A program made the position numbers and the translations under genes. Below the pieces are notes generated by a model. It was not told where the DNA came from and searched no databases. It saw only the letters and a program-made list of their open reading frames with translations. This document shows, piece after piece, positions 42,556-51,299 of a stretch of DNA of 64,000 nucleotides. Origin of the DNA: Erwinia sp. E_sp_B01_1 (lineage in GTDB: Bacteria; Pseudomonadota; Gammaproteobacteria; Enterobacterales; Enterobacteriaceae); contig NZ_CP142208.1 of NCBI RefSeq assembly GCF_036865545.1, forward strand, positions 1-64,000, given 5' to 3'. The stretch's first letter is position 1. Every line of letters begins with the position of its first letter.

Positions 42556-42582
42556 TAAAGGAAACCGCCCCGAAGGGCGGTT
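42556..42582 (-). terminator. Intrinsic terminator of the small-protein mRNA
   Basis: On the minus strand AACCGCCC-TTCG-GGGCGGTT with a stable UUCG tetraloop, followed by TCCTTT. It lies seven bases after the 39-codon ORF. On the plus strand no T-run follows, so it serves the minus-strand transcript. Confidence 0.8.
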
Positions 42583-42588
42583 ACCAGG

Positions 42589-42708
42589 CTACTTACCTGG
42601 AGAAATGATATTCACCGGGATTGAGTTGTTAGATAATATCCAGCGTCCCTGATCTGGTGAGAACATTGCTCCAGATACAACGATCACAATACAAATGTAT
42701 CGTTTCAT
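42589..42708 (-). CDS. 39-residue hydrophobic small protein, candidate type I toxin (TimP-like layout)
   Basis: The ORF reads MKRYICIVIVVSGAMFSP followed by a polar tail ending IPVNIISPGK. A charged start, a ~12-residue hydrophobic core and a small-residue region make a signal-peptide-like N-terminus. AAGGA lies seven bases before the ATG, partly inside a GCGGTC/GACCGC hairpin (42712-42717, 42726-42731). A terminator follows directly. Upstream are a leader ORF and a divergent small-RNA unit with 15 nt of complementarity. Layout and size recall Salmonella/E. coli TimP (ryfA) with its antisense RNA TimR; homology is not verified. Confidence 0.62.
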   Translation of the reverse strand: MKRYICIVIVVSGAMFSPDQGRWILSNNSIPVNIISPGK

Positions 42709-42740
42709 TGTGCGGTCCTTGCGCAGACCGCTTCACGGTT

Positions 42741-42800
42741 TTACCACCGGCGATAGCACCGTGAAAGCAAGCACTGGGGTGTGCTTGCCTTTACGGCCAT
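42741..42800 (-). CDS. Candidate 19-residue leader ORF upstream of the small protein
   Basis: MAVKASTPQCLLSRCYRRW, preceded by AAGGAAAGGA with 6 bases to the ATG, a strong ribosome site. It ends 32 bases before the 39-codon ORF. Codons 4-9 (42776-42790) are the exact complement of the divergent small RNA. This recalls the mok reading frame of hok/sok, where the antisense RNA blocks a coupled upstream ORF. Too short to be certain; it may only be a ribosome standby or loading site. Confidence 0.42.
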   Translation of the reverse strand: MAVKASTPQCLLSRCYRRW

Positions 42801-42889
42801 TAAAGATCCTTTCCTTAAAACCGGTGCCCGCTTGCTTATGGCGGCGGAAAGGGCCGACAAAAGAATAACCATATGTTCTGTGTGTGAAC

Positions 42890-42918
42890 TTGACATGGCA
42901 TGGTAATTAGATGATTAT
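42890..42918 (+). promoter_or_regulatory. Promoter of the putative antisense small RNA
   Basis: Consensus -35 TTGACA (42890-42895), 17-base spacer, -10 GATTAT (42913-42918), predicting a start near 42925. A weaker minus-strand promoter for the small-protein mRNA (TTCACA near 42888-42883, TATTCT 42867-42862) lies back to back with it. Confidence 0.72.
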
Positions 42919-42924
42919 TTAAGC

Positions 42925-43022
42925 AAGGGGTGTGCTTGCCTGAAGTATACAATGATGTAAAGCTGGACAGGCCCGCTTAACCTGACCAGCACAAAGAAAC
43001 CGTCAAACAGGGCGGTTTTTTT
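42925..43022 (+). ncRNA. Putative antitoxin small RNA (about 98 nt)
   Basis: From the predicted start the RNA has an open 5' segment with GGGGTGTGCTTGCCT (42927-42941), then a hairpin GCTGGACAGG/CCTGACCAGC (42962-42971, 42981-42990), then a terminator AAACCG/CGGTTT with seven T (42997-43022). The 5' 15-mer also occurs on the plus strand at 42776-42790, so the RNA is perfectly complementary to the divergent leader mRNA there. This is the anatomy of IstR, OhsC, OrzO and TimR type antitoxins. Confidence 0.65.
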
Positions 43023-43409
43023 GTGCCTGAAATTCACTTCGAGCCAGGTTTCCTGGGTTAGATATTTGCCCCCGGGTGCCTTAACCCAACCTCACAACTT
43101 CGGCCTTTCTTTTCCTGCCCTGGCCTTCACATTTACGTCTGCTGATCTAAGGTTTCCAGGCATCGCAACAGGGCCGATTTCTGTTGCAGGTTCTCTGCAT
43201 GCTGGCCGAACGAAATGCTGCCCATTCCCTGACATCCCCGGTTTTCTGCTGAATACGACAGTCTCACTGGTTTTAACCGCTTATATGGCTGGATGTCTGG
43301 ATGGCTAATAACCTTTTGTGTTAGCTTATGCGCTTTAGTTCGTTGTCAGCCGTGCCAATCCAATAAAAAATGCGGCGACACGTTTTTCATCTGCCAGAGA
43401 GTTTCGTCC
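43023..43409. other. Intergenic region before the sugar ABC transporter
   Basis: About 390 bases. An open frame of 95 codons (43021-43308) has no Shine-Dalgarno, an atypical composition and no recognisable domain, so it is not called. No clear operator or terminator is seen; the transporter promoter is presumably here. Confidence 0.4.
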
Positions 43410-44915
43410 ATGACTGCGGTTAATCGCCTTGAAATGCGTCAAATCTCCATCGCTTTTGGCGGTTTCACTGCCCTGAATGGCGTTGATTTCAGCCTTGAAG
43501 GCCACTCGGTGCACGCCCTGACCGGTGCCAACGGGGCGGGGAAATCAACGCTGATGGCGGTGCTGTCCGGCGCTTACGATCATTTCAGTGGCGAAATCCT
43601 GCTGGATGGTCAGCCTGTCACCATCCGTTCACCGCGTGATGCCAAAAAACTGGGTATTCATCTGGTGCAGCAGGAAGTGGACGTGGCGCTGGTGCCCACG
43701 CTCAGCGTGGCGGAAAACATCATGTTGGATCGTCTGGCTGAAAGCGGCCAGATTTATCATTGGGGTGAAATCCGCAGGCAGGCCAAAGCGCTGTTAGCAC
43801 AGCTGGATGTTTCGCTGGACGTTCGCCGCCGTATCGATCAATGCACGCTGGCAGAAAAGCAGCAGATTTTGCTGGCCCGCGCGCTTTCTCATCACTGCCG
43901 TTTTTTGATCCTTGATGAACCAACCGCCCCGCTGGACCAGCATGAAAGCGAACGCCTGTTTGCTGTGGTTCGCCGCTTGCAGCAAAGCGGGATTGGCGTG
44001 GTCTTTATCTCTCACCGGATTCATGAAGTGCGTGCCATCTGCGACTGGCTGACCGTGCTGCGCGATGGCCGCCTGGTTGAAACCTGCCCGATGGCTCAGC
44101 TTGATGGCGAGCAGATCGTGGAGAAGATGCTCGGCCACCAGCTCGATGACATCTATCCACCGCGCCGCCCGCCGTTCAGCGATCGGGTGCTGATGAAGGT
44201 TGAAGGGCTGCATGACGATGCCTTACTGCAAAACATCTCGCTGACGCTGCGTGAAGGCGAAATCCTGGGGATTGCCGGCCTGGCTGGCGCGGGTAAAACC
44301 GAGCTGTGTAAAGCGCTGTTTGGTGCCAGTAACAACCGCATTGAACAGGGCGAGCTGCACGGCAAGCCGTGGAAACCCTCCTCGCCACATGCCGCGGTGG
44401 AAAACCGCATGGCGCTCATCCCTGAAGAACGCCGCAAAGAAGGCATCTTTATTGATGAATCGGTGGCGATGAACCTCAGCATCACTGCGGATAACAGCTT
44501 CTCGCGCTGGAGTCTGTTTGGTCACCGCCAGGCCTGGCAATGGGCAGAGGAGGTGATTCAGAAGCTGGGCGTGCGCACCACTGGCCCACAGCAAACGCTG
44601 CGTCGCCTGTCTGGCGGCAACCAGCAGAAAGTGGCTATCGGCAAATGGCTGCGTAATGACGCAGACGTGCTGATTTTTGATGAGCCGACCAAAGGGGTCG
44701 ATATCAAAGCCAAAACCGATTTATTTGATCTGATTGACGGACTCGCCCGCCAGGGAAAAGGGGTGATTTATGCCTCCGGCGAGTTTGCCGAACTGGTTGG
44801 CTTATGCGATCGCATCTGCGTGCTCTGGGACGGGCGTATTGTGGCGGAAATGGATGCCAGTAACGTTGATGAAGAAACACTTTTACTTTATTCCACCGGA
44901 GGAACGCCTGCGTGA
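43410..44915 (+). CDS. Sugar ABC transporter ATP-binding protein (RbsA/XylG type)
   Basis: 501 residues with two nucleotide-binding domains. Domain 1 has Walker A GANGAGKST and Walker B FLILDEPTAPLD but a degenerate signature (CTLAEKQQILLARAL instead of LSGGQ). Domain 2 has a divergent P-loop GLAGAGKTEL, a good signature LSGGNQQKVAIGKWL and Walker B LIFDEPTKGVD. This asymmetry is normal for the CUT2 sugar family. The ATG at 43410 begins MTAVNRLEMRQISIAFGG. Stop overlaps the permease start (GTGA). Sugar not known. Confidence 0.92.
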   Translation: MTAVNRLEMRQISIAFGGFTALNGVDFSLEGHSVHALTGANGAGKSTLMAVLSGAYDHFSGEILLDGQPVTIRSPRDAKKLGIHLVQQEVDVALVPTLSVAENIMLDRLAESGQIYHWGEIRRQAKALLAQLDVSLDVRRRIDQCTLAEKQQILLARALSHHCRFLILDEPTAPLDQHESERLFAVVRRLQQSGIGVVFISHRIHEVRAICDWLTVLRDGRLVETCPMAQLDGEQIVEKMLGHQLDDIYPPRRPPFSDRVLMKVEGLHDDALLQNISLTLREGEILGIAGLAGAGKTELCKALFGASNNRIEQGELHGKPWKPSSPHAAVENRMALIPEERRKEGIFIDESVAMNLSITADNSFSRWSLFGHRQAWQWAEEVIQKLGVRTTGPQQTLRRLSGGNQQKVAIGKWLRNDADVLIFDEPTKGVDIKAKTDLFDLIDGLARQGKGVIYASGEFAELVGLCDRICVLWDGRIVAEMDASNVDEETLLLYSTGGTPA

Positions 44916-45908
44916 GCAGCAAAGACATTTCCATAAAGGCGGCGCCCTCTGTGCGTCACCAGCTGTTTGATTTTCTCTATAAATGGGGAATGTTAATCAC
45001 GGTTGTAGCGTTGATTGCTGCGTTTGGGCTGGCTTCAGACAGCTTCCTGGAACCGACCAACATCATCAATATTCTGCGCTCTATCGCCATCGTCACGGTA
45101 ATTGCTGTTGGGGTGTCGGTCTCGCTGACCATCGGAGGGTTTGACCTCTCCGTCGGCTCCACGGCATCGCTGGCCAACTCGCTGGTGATCTCGCTGTTCG
45201 TCTGGTACGGCTTCGGATCGACTGAAGCTATCGTTATCACGCTGTTACTCTGTACGCTGGTCGGCCTGTTTAACGCATTTCTTATCGTTATCCTGAAAAT
45301 TCCTGACATGTTGGCCACTTTAGCCAGCCTGTTTGTGGTGCAGGGCGTGGCGATGACCTACAGCTTCGGCGGATCCATTACCGAAAACATGGTGCTGCCG
45401 AGCGGCGACATGGCGGAAGGTACGATCCCGGCCAACTTCTCGCTGCTGGGCCAGGTGCCAACCATCGTGATCATCATGCTGGTGGTGACCCTGGTTGCTC
45501 AACTGGGGCTGTCGCTGACCAAGCATGGCCGCCGGATGTATGCAATTGGTGGCAATCCTGAGGCGGCTCGTCTGTCCGGTATCCGCACCAACCGGTATCG
45601 CGTGCTGGCTTACGTCATCGCCTCATTGCTGGCCGGGCTGGGCGGTATCCTGCTGGCCTCGCGCATTGGCTCCTCGCAGGTCAATGCCGGGGGGTTACCT
45701 GATGGATGCGGTTGCCGCGGCCTGGATCGGCCTCTCACTGGCGGGTGCCGGTAAGCCTAACGCGCTGGGCACGCTGCTGGGTGCGGTGATTCTGGGCGTG
45801 CTGCAGAACGGCCTGGTGATGCTCTCTGTGCCTTATTACGCTATGGATATTATTAAAGGTCTGGTGCTGGCTATTGCGCTGGCGATTACCTACATACAGC
45901 GCCGCTAA
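44912..45908 (+). pseudogene. Sugar ABC transporter permease, frameshifted
   Basis: A CUT2 permease (RbsC type) of about 331 residues if repaired. The first frame runs from VSSKDISIKAAPSV through eight or so membrane segments to RIGSSQVNAGG; the second continues YLMDAVAAAWIGLSLAGAGK to ITYIQRR. The break is in a run of six G (45689-45694); removing one G restores the frame. The conserved EAA-like loop GNPEAARLSGI is before the break. If real, the importer lacks its last two helices and would be inactive. Homopolymer location makes a sequencing error plausible. Confidence 0.87.
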
Positions 45909-45942
45909 GCGCTTCAAACTGTCTGACAGGGTATTAATAAAA

Positions 45943-47010
45943 ATGAAAAAACTGACCACATCGCTCCTGGCCATCAGCCTGCTGACAGCCGTTCCTGCCT
46001 TTGCTGAGACCGCTGCCGTTCCTGCTGCGATCGCTAACCACGAGGGTCCGGTGCGCGTTGCGGTGATCCGTAACCTGGGGTCTGATGACAACACCACGCA
46101 GTTTGTTGCCGGTGCCATTCAGGAAGGCCGCAAGCTGGGCTTCAAGGTCAGCACTTTCCTGAGCAACGGCGATGATGCGCGTTTCCAGGACTTTGTGAAT
46201 CAGGCGATCAGCCAGAAATATGACGGCATCATTCTTTCCCACGGTAAAGACCCGTACTCCACCGAACTGGTGAAGCGCATTGCCGATGCCGGGATCAAAG
46301 TGTCAGTGTTTGATACCCCGGTTAACAAGCCGGTTGAAGGCGTGACCGTCACGGCTCAGGATGATGCTTCTCTGGCCCAGCTCTCTCTGGATCAGCTGCT
46401 CAAAGACACCAACGGCAAGGCCAATATCGTTAAGCTGTGGGTGGCGGGCTTCCCGGCGATGGAACGTCGCCAGGTGGTGTATGAGAAAGTGTTAAAAGCC
46501 AATCCAGGCATTCACCAGCTTGAGTCTATCGGCGCAGTCTCTTCCGATGTGCAGGGCGATACGGCGAACAAGATTGGCGCAATCCTCGCCAAGTACCCGA
46601 AAGGCAAAATCGATGCTATCTGGGGCTCATGGGATGCGTTCGCGCAGGGCGCTTATAAAGCGCTGCAGGAGAATGGCCGTACTGAAATCAAACTTTACAG
46701 CATTGATGTCTCTAACCAGGACTTGCAGTTGATGCATCAGAAAGATAGCCCATGGAAGCAGACTGTAGCCGTCGACAGCAAGCTGATTGGCGCCACTAAC
46801 ATGCGTCTGATTGCCAACAAGATCGGCGGAGAAACCACGCCAGCGACTTATCAGTTCAAAGCGTCCGCCATTTCTCAGCAACAACTCGCTCAGCAATCCG
46901 GTGGCGTTAACGTCACTAACCTGAATAAAATTATTCCAGGCTGGGGCGAATCCACCGATTTCGTGGCACCGTGGTTCACCACCCTGCAGGCGAAATACGC
47001 GAAGAAATAA
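45943..47010 (+). CDS. Sugar ABC transporter periplasmic substrate-binding protein
   Basis: 355 residues. A signal peptide ends at AVPAFA|ETAA. The mature part is a type I periplasmic-binding fold (Peripla_BP_4): AVIRNLGSDDNTTQFVAGAI, NQAISQKYDGIILSHG, VFDTPVNKP and IDAIWGSWDAFAQGAYKAL. Third gene of the ATPase-permease-binding protein operon, 34 bases after the permease. Ligand probably a sugar or polyol; no local catabolic gene reveals which. Confidence 0.92.
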   Translation: MKKLTTSLLAISLLTAVPAFAETAAVPAAIANHEGPVRVAVIRNLGSDDNTTQFVAGAIQEGRKLGFKVSTFLSNGDDARFQDFVNQAISQKYDGIILSHGKDPYSTELVKRIADAGIKVSVFDTPVNKPVEGVTVTAQDDASLAQLSLDQLLKDTNGKANIVKLWVAGFPAMERRQVVYEKVLKANPGIHQLESIGAVSSDVQGDTANKIGAILAKYPKGKIDAIWGSWDAFAQGAYKALQENGRTEIKLYSIDVSNQDLQLMHQKDSPWKQTVAVDSKLIGATNMRLIANKIGGETTPATYQFKASAISQQQLAQQSGGVNVTNLNKIIPGWGESTDFVAPWFTTLQAKYAKK

Positions 47011-47025
47011 GCTGGCTGATGCCAT

Positions 47026-47053
47026 AAAAAAACGCCCGCATTAGCGGGCGTTT
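47026..47053. terminator. Intrinsic terminator between the ABC operon and yibL
   Basis: CGCCCGC-ATTA-GCGGGCG with an A-run on the left and TTT on the right; it can serve both converging transcripts. Confidence 0.88.
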
Positions 47054-47068
47054 GCGACAACCGGGGAG

Positions 47069-47431
47069 TTAAAAAGCGGTTTTCGCGAAGCCGGTCATCT
47101 CAGTCAGGCCCATTTCACGGCCCAGTGCGGTCATTGGATGCACCACAACGATGCCACGGACGCTTTTCTTAAACGCGCCCATATTGGCCTGTTCCTTTTT
47201 GGTGATTGCGCGGCTGAATGGCAACTCTTTCAGCTTCTGCGCTTCTTTGCTCAGCTTCTGTTCACGCACGCCACGCAGGCGCTCCAGCTCTTCAACAATC
47301 TTCTCTTTTTCTTTCAGCAATTCACCGAGCTTTTCAGCTTCGCCGGACTCCAGCAGCAGAGGCTCTTTACGCGTCAGGGCATCCAGCTTATCGCTAAGGG
47401 TTCTGATTTCTTCCTGAACTTGTTCTTTCAT
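47069..47431 (-). CDS. yibL: Ribosome-associated protein YibL
   Basis: 120 residues, the E. coli length. The N-terminal half is a charged coiled coil ([20 protein letters not shown]); the C-terminal half [20 protein letters not shown] and [20 protein letters not shown] is strongly conserved. E. coli YibL associates with ribosomes; its role is unknown. It sits next to mtlR as in E. coli. Confidence 0.95.
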   Translation of the reverse strand: MKEQVQEEIRTLSDKLDALTRKEPLLLESGEAEKLGELLKEKEKIVEELERLRGVREQKLSKEAQKLKELPFSRAITKKEQANMGAFKKSVRGIVVVHPMTALGREMGLTEMTGFAKTAF

Positions 47432-47504
47432 TTTTCATTAACCGTGAAGTGATTCATTGTCGCAAGGATACACGAAAGCGACAGGAAGGGGGAAAGGGGG
47501 AGCG

Positions 47505-48050
47505 TTACTTTTTGAACGCCTGCTTAAGGCTGATGCGTGAAATCAGCTCCGTCAGCGACAGCACCATGGTGGATCGCACCACCTGCTGATAACGCTGTTG
47601 CAGCATGGCGCGCAGTTCAGGGTCTTCCACCGAGAGGTCTGGTCGGGGAGGGAATGCCATGACGCAATGCAGTTCGCCAAAAGGCCCCAGCAGTTCATCA
47701 TCGGTAAACCGGTACTCGGTGCCGTCGTCGTTTAATGCTTCGCGCAGCGCCATCAGTAATTCGGCATCTTCATATTCATTGCGGTTGATGACGCCCAGAC
47801 CATAAATCAGCTTGAGTCTGACAGAGAGTTCACCCAGCGGACCATCGCCCAGTAACAGGGGTTCAACCGCATATTTCACCGCATAGTCATCTTTGCGGAA
47901 GACCTGGATCACCAACAGGTTCACCGCTTCTGCCAGCAGCTCAACCGCCGCGATCAGAAAAGCTCTGACCGTTCGTCCGGCGTTCAGGCGTTCAAGCACC
48001 CGATTTTCAAAAGCCTGTGGTTTTTCCATGAGAGCCTGCATATCGTTCAT
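47505..48050 (-). CDS. mtlR: Mannitol operon repressor MtlR
   Basis: 181 residues (E. coli 195). An all-helical MtlR/YggD-family protein: MQALMEKPQAFENRVLERLN, VIQVFRKDDYAVKYAVEPLL and PFGELHCVMAFPPRPDL. It lacks a helix-turn-helix yet represses mtl in E. coli. Last gene of mtlA-mtlD-mtlR, about 70 bases after mtlD. Confidence 0.94.
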   Translation of the reverse strand: MNDMQALMEKPQAFENRVLERLNAGRTVRAFLIAAVELLAEAVNLLVIQVFRKDDYAVKYAVEPLLLGDGPLGELSVRLKLIYGLGVINRNEYEDAELLMALREALNDDGTEYRFTDDELLGPFGELHCVMAFPPRPDLSVEDPELRAMLQQRYQQVVRSTMVLSLTELISRISLKQAFKK

Positions 48051-48117
48051 TACCAGACGGGCGCCGCCTTAATGGGCACAGCAAAGCTGCGCCCTGTCCG
48101 TTCATCCGTGAAGGGCA

Positions 48118-49266
48118 CTATGCCATGGCATCAAAAGCCTTTACCACGTCGGCGACCACGTCACTCTCTTCATCCAGACCTGAAATCTGCGCCAGGGTGG
48201 CTTTCACGCCTTTGCTGTTCAGCAGCTCTACCAGTTCCTGTGCCTGAGGGTCCTGATCGCTGCGGTAATGCAGGGCAGCCGCGATACCGGTGACCAGGTT
48301 GGCGTGGGGCAGAGCATACTCCAGCGTGCCGAGCGTGGGTTTGATCAGACGATCGCCCGCGCTGAGTTTACGCAGAGGCTGACGGCCCACACGTTCAACA
48401 TCATCTTTCAGGTAGGGGTTTTCGAAGCGGCCAAGGATTTTCTGGATATAGGCAGCATGCTTTTCAGCATCAAAATCGTAGCGCTTAATCAGCACCGCGC
48501 CGCTCTCTTCCATTGCCCCTTTCACTACCGCACGCACTTTCTCATCCAGAATGGCCTCGCGGATGGTCTTGTGTCCGGCCTGCTGGCCCAGGTAAGCAGT
48601 AATGGCGTGGCCGGTATTCAGGGTAAACAGCTTACGCTCAACGAAGGCCATCAGGTTATCGGTCAGTTCCATCCCCGGAATGGCCGGCAGGTCGCCTTTG
48701 AACTGTGTCTGGTCAACAATCCACTCACTGAAGGTTTCCACCGTCACTTCCAGCGGGTCGGTGGTACCGGCCTCTGAAGGGGGAACAATACGATCCACAG
48801 CGGAGTCAACAAAGCCAACGTTGGCTTCAACCCAGGCATGATACTGCTCTGGCAGCGCCTTCATTACATGCTCTTTCAGCTGCGTGGTACCGCGAACCAT
48901 GTTCTCACAGGCGATGATGTTTAACGGACGGGTATTACCGCTATCACTGCGTTTGGCCAGGCCTTTCGCAATGCCACCGGCAATGCGTTCCAGAATTTGA
49001 GGGCCAACCGCCGTGGTAACGATATCAACCTCAGCGATCAGCGGGACGATGTCGTCGCTGGCGCTGTTAACGGCATTGACGCCTTTGACGATTTCGACCT
49101 GAGCCTGCTCGCCAACCACATGAACCGGATACTCATGACGGGCGTTCAGCGCATCCAGAACCACCTGGTTCACATCTGCAAATGTCAGCTGAATACCGGC
49201 ATCTGAGAGTAACTTCCCAATAAAACCGCGGCCAATATTTCCGGCGCCAAAATGTAATGCTTTCAT
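48118..49266 (-). CDS. mtlD: Mannitol-1-phosphate 5-dehydrogenase MtlD
   Basis: 382 residues, the E. coli length. NAD-binding motif [12 protein letters not shown] at the N-terminus, the catalytic lysine region [18 protein letters not shown], and the polyol dehydrogenase C-terminal domain. It oxidises mannitol 1-phosphate from MtlA to fructose 6-phosphate. The ATG at 49266 matches the conserved [12 protein letters not shown] start. Confidence 0.97.
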   Translation of the reverse strand: MKALHFGAGNIGRGFIGKLLSDAGIQLTFADVNQVVLDALNARHEYPVHVVGEQAQVEIVKGVNAVNSASDDIVPLIAEVDIVTTAVGPQILERIAGGIAKGLAKRSDSGNTRPLNIIACENMVRGTTQLKEHVMKALPEQYHAWVEANVGFVDSAVDRIVPPSEAGTTDPLEVTVETFSEWIVDQTQFKGDLPAIPGMELTDNLMAFVERKLFTLNTGHAITAYLGQQAGHKTIREAILDEKVRAVVKGAMEESGAVLIKRYDFDAEKHAAYIQKILGRFENPYLKDDVERVGRQPLRKLSAGDRLIKPTLGTLEYALPHANLVTGIAAALHYRSDQDPQAQELVELLNSKGVKATLAQISGLDEESDVVADVVKAFDAMA

Positions 49267-49312
49267 GATTTTTTCCCGTATCAACGATCAGGGGCCGGAC
49301 AAACCCGACCCG

Positions 49313-49338
49313 AAAAAAGAGCCGGGCATGCCCGGCCC
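49313..49338 (-). terminator. Attenuator-like terminator between mtlA and mtlD
   Basis: Read on the minus strand, GGGCCGGGC-AT-GCCCGGCTC followed by TTTTTT. A terminator inside the operon would lower mtlD and mtlR expression relative to mtlA, or protect the mtlA 3' end. Confidence 0.7.
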
Positions 49339-49364
49339 TGGGAGGTAAAGCTTGAAAACCTGCG

Positions 49365-51299
49365 TTACGCGGGGGTTTTACCTGACAGCAGATCCAAAAC
49401 TTCCTGCACGTCGGTGGTCGTAATCAGTCTCTGGATCACGGAATCATCATCCAGCGCGTTGGTCAGGCTGGTGATGACCTGGATATGCTCGTTGTTACGG
49501 GCAGCGATGCCGATAACCAGACGGGCAATATCGTCTTCATCTTCACCAAAGCGCACGCCTTCCGGATACTGGCAGAAGACGATGCCGGTTTGCAGCACGC
49601 GGTCTTTAGCTTCGATAGTCCCGTGCGGCACAGCAATGGATTCACCCAGATAAGTCGGCGTCAGTTTCTCACGATCCAGCATTGCCTGAACATATTCTGG
49701 CTCAACATATCCGCCTCTTACCAGCTGCTCACCAGCAAAACGGATGGCCTGCTCTTTATCCGTTGCGCGGTTGCCCAGGAAGATATTACGGGCGCTGAGT
49801 TTGAACAGATGTTCCTGACTTTCGTCATAGCTGTCGCTCAGTGTGGCCGTAACTTTCTCGCGGTGGCCTGCGGTGCGGTTTGCCTCAACCAGACGGCTGG
49901 TCAGGTCGGTGTAGAGGCCACTGTCAAGGAAGTTGGTCAGTGAAATATGCTGAGCATGGGGAGCCTGACGCATCGCGCGTTCGGTCAGGTCCCGGTGAGT
50001 GATCACCAGATCCACGTCGCCCGGCAGGTTGTTGATGGCGGTGTTGGTCACCGAGATATTACTCAGACCAGCATCGTTCACCTTTTTACGCAGCACGCCA
50101 GCGCCCATGGCGCTTGATCCCATACCGGCATCACAAGCCACAATGATTTTGCGAACGTGGGTCAGATCGCTGTTCATGCCGCTTGCGGTTGTGGTGGTTG
50201 CAGAACCAGCCTGACCTTTTGACTGTGCTTTCATTTCGCTGACGCGACGGGCAGCAGCTTCGATATCGTCATCTTCTTTCACTTTGCTGGTTTTCAGCAA
50301 AATGGCAGAGACGACGAAGGAGACTGCAAAGGCCGCAGCAATCGCCGTAATGTTGGCGAAATAAGCCCCTTTTGGCGTCATCGCCAGTACGGCCAGGATC
50401 GAACCAGGAGAAGCCGGAGAGACCAGACCGCCATTCAGCAGCGTCAGGGTAAATACGCCGGTCATGCCGCCCAGAATAACCGCGATGATCAGACGCGGGT
50501 TCATCAGCACGTAAGGGAAGTAGATTTCGTGAATACCGCCCAGGAAGTGGATGATAGCCGCGCCGCCCGCAGACTGTTTGGCATTGCCACGACCAAAGAA
50601 CATGTAAGCCATCAGTACGCCCATGCCCGGACCCGGGTTGGCTTCGATCAGGAAGAAGATCGATTTACCGGCTTCGCTGGCCTGCTGGATACCCAGTGGC
50701 GAGAAGATGCCGTGGTTGATGGCGTTGTTCAGGAACAGGATTTTCGCCGGTTCGACAAAAATAGAGGTTAACGGCAGCAGGTTGTTCTGCACCATCAGGT
50801 TCACGCCGGCGGCGAGAATGTGGGACAGACCCTCGACCAGAGGACCGATAGCCAGGAAAGAGAGCAGCGCCAACACCATGCCGATGATACCGGCAGAGAA
50901 GTTGTTGACCAGCATTTCGAAGCCGCTTTTGATTTTTCCGTCAACCACACGGTCAAAGTTTTTGATTGCCCAGCCGCCCAGCGGGCCTGCAATCATCGCT
51001 CCGAGGAACATTGGCATATCCGCACCGACGATCACGCCCATAGTGGTGATAGCACCCACCACGCCACCGCGATCGCCGCCAACCAGACGACCACCGGTGT
51101 AGCCGATCAACAGTGGCAACAGGTAGGTGATCATCGGGCCAACCAGTTTGGCCATCGTTTCATTTGGCAGCCAGCCGGTAGGAATAAACAGTGCGGTGAT
51201 GATACCCCAGGCGATAAACGCCCCGATGTTTGGCATCACCATGTTGCTCAGAAAGCGACCAAAGTTCTGTACCTTGATCTTGATATCTGATGAGGACAT
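49365..51299 (-). CDS. mtlA: Mannitol-specific PTS enzyme IICBA MtlA
   Basis: 644 residues (E. coli 637). Membrane IIC domain to about residue 340 with the conserved GGIHEIYFPY; IIB domain with the phosphorylated cysteine in VACDAGMGSSAMG; IIA domain with the phosphorylated histidine in ESIAVPHGTIEAKD. Imports and phosphorylates mannitol to mannitol 1-phosphate. A Gly/Thr/Ser-rich linker (QAGSATTTTASG) joins IIC and IIB. The start at 51299 gives MSSSDIKIKVQNFGRFLS. Confidence 0.97.
   Translation of the reverse strand: MSSSDIKIKVQNFGRFLSNMVMPNIGAFIAWGIITALFIPTGWLPNETMAKLVGPMITYLLPLLIGYTGGRLVGGDRGGVVGAITTMGVIVGADMPMFLGAMIAGPLGGWAIKNFDRVVDGKIKSGFEMLVNNFSAGIIGMVLALLSFLAIGPLVEGLSHILAAGVNLMVQNNLLPLTSIFVEPAKILFLNNAINHGIFSPLGIQQASEAGKSIFFLIEANPGPGMGVLMAYMFFGRGNAKQSAGGAAIIHFLGGIHEIYFPYVLMNPRLIIAVILGGMTGVFTLTLLNGGLVSPASPGSILAVLAMTPKGAYFANITAIAAAFAVSFVVSAILLKTSKVKEDDDIEAAARRVSEMKAQSKGQAGSATTTTASGMNSDLTHVRKIIVACDAGMGSSAMGAGVLRKKVNDAGLSNISVTNTAINNLPGDVDLVITHRDLTERAMRQAPHAQHISLTNFLDSGLYTDLTSRLVEANRTAGHREKVTATLSDSYDESQEHLFKLSARNIFLGNRATDKEQAIRFAGEQLVRGGYVEPEYVQAMLDREKLTPTYLGESIAVPHGTIEAKDRVLQTGIVFCQYPEGVRFGEDEDDIARLVIGIAARNNEHIQVITSLTNALDDDSVIQRLITTTDVQEVLDLLSGKTPA

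Noticed and set aside
43021..43308. 95-codon plus-strand open frame before the sugar ABC operon
   Set aside because: Starts in the small-RNA terminator, has no Shine-Dalgarno and no recognisable sequence; composition looks non-coding.
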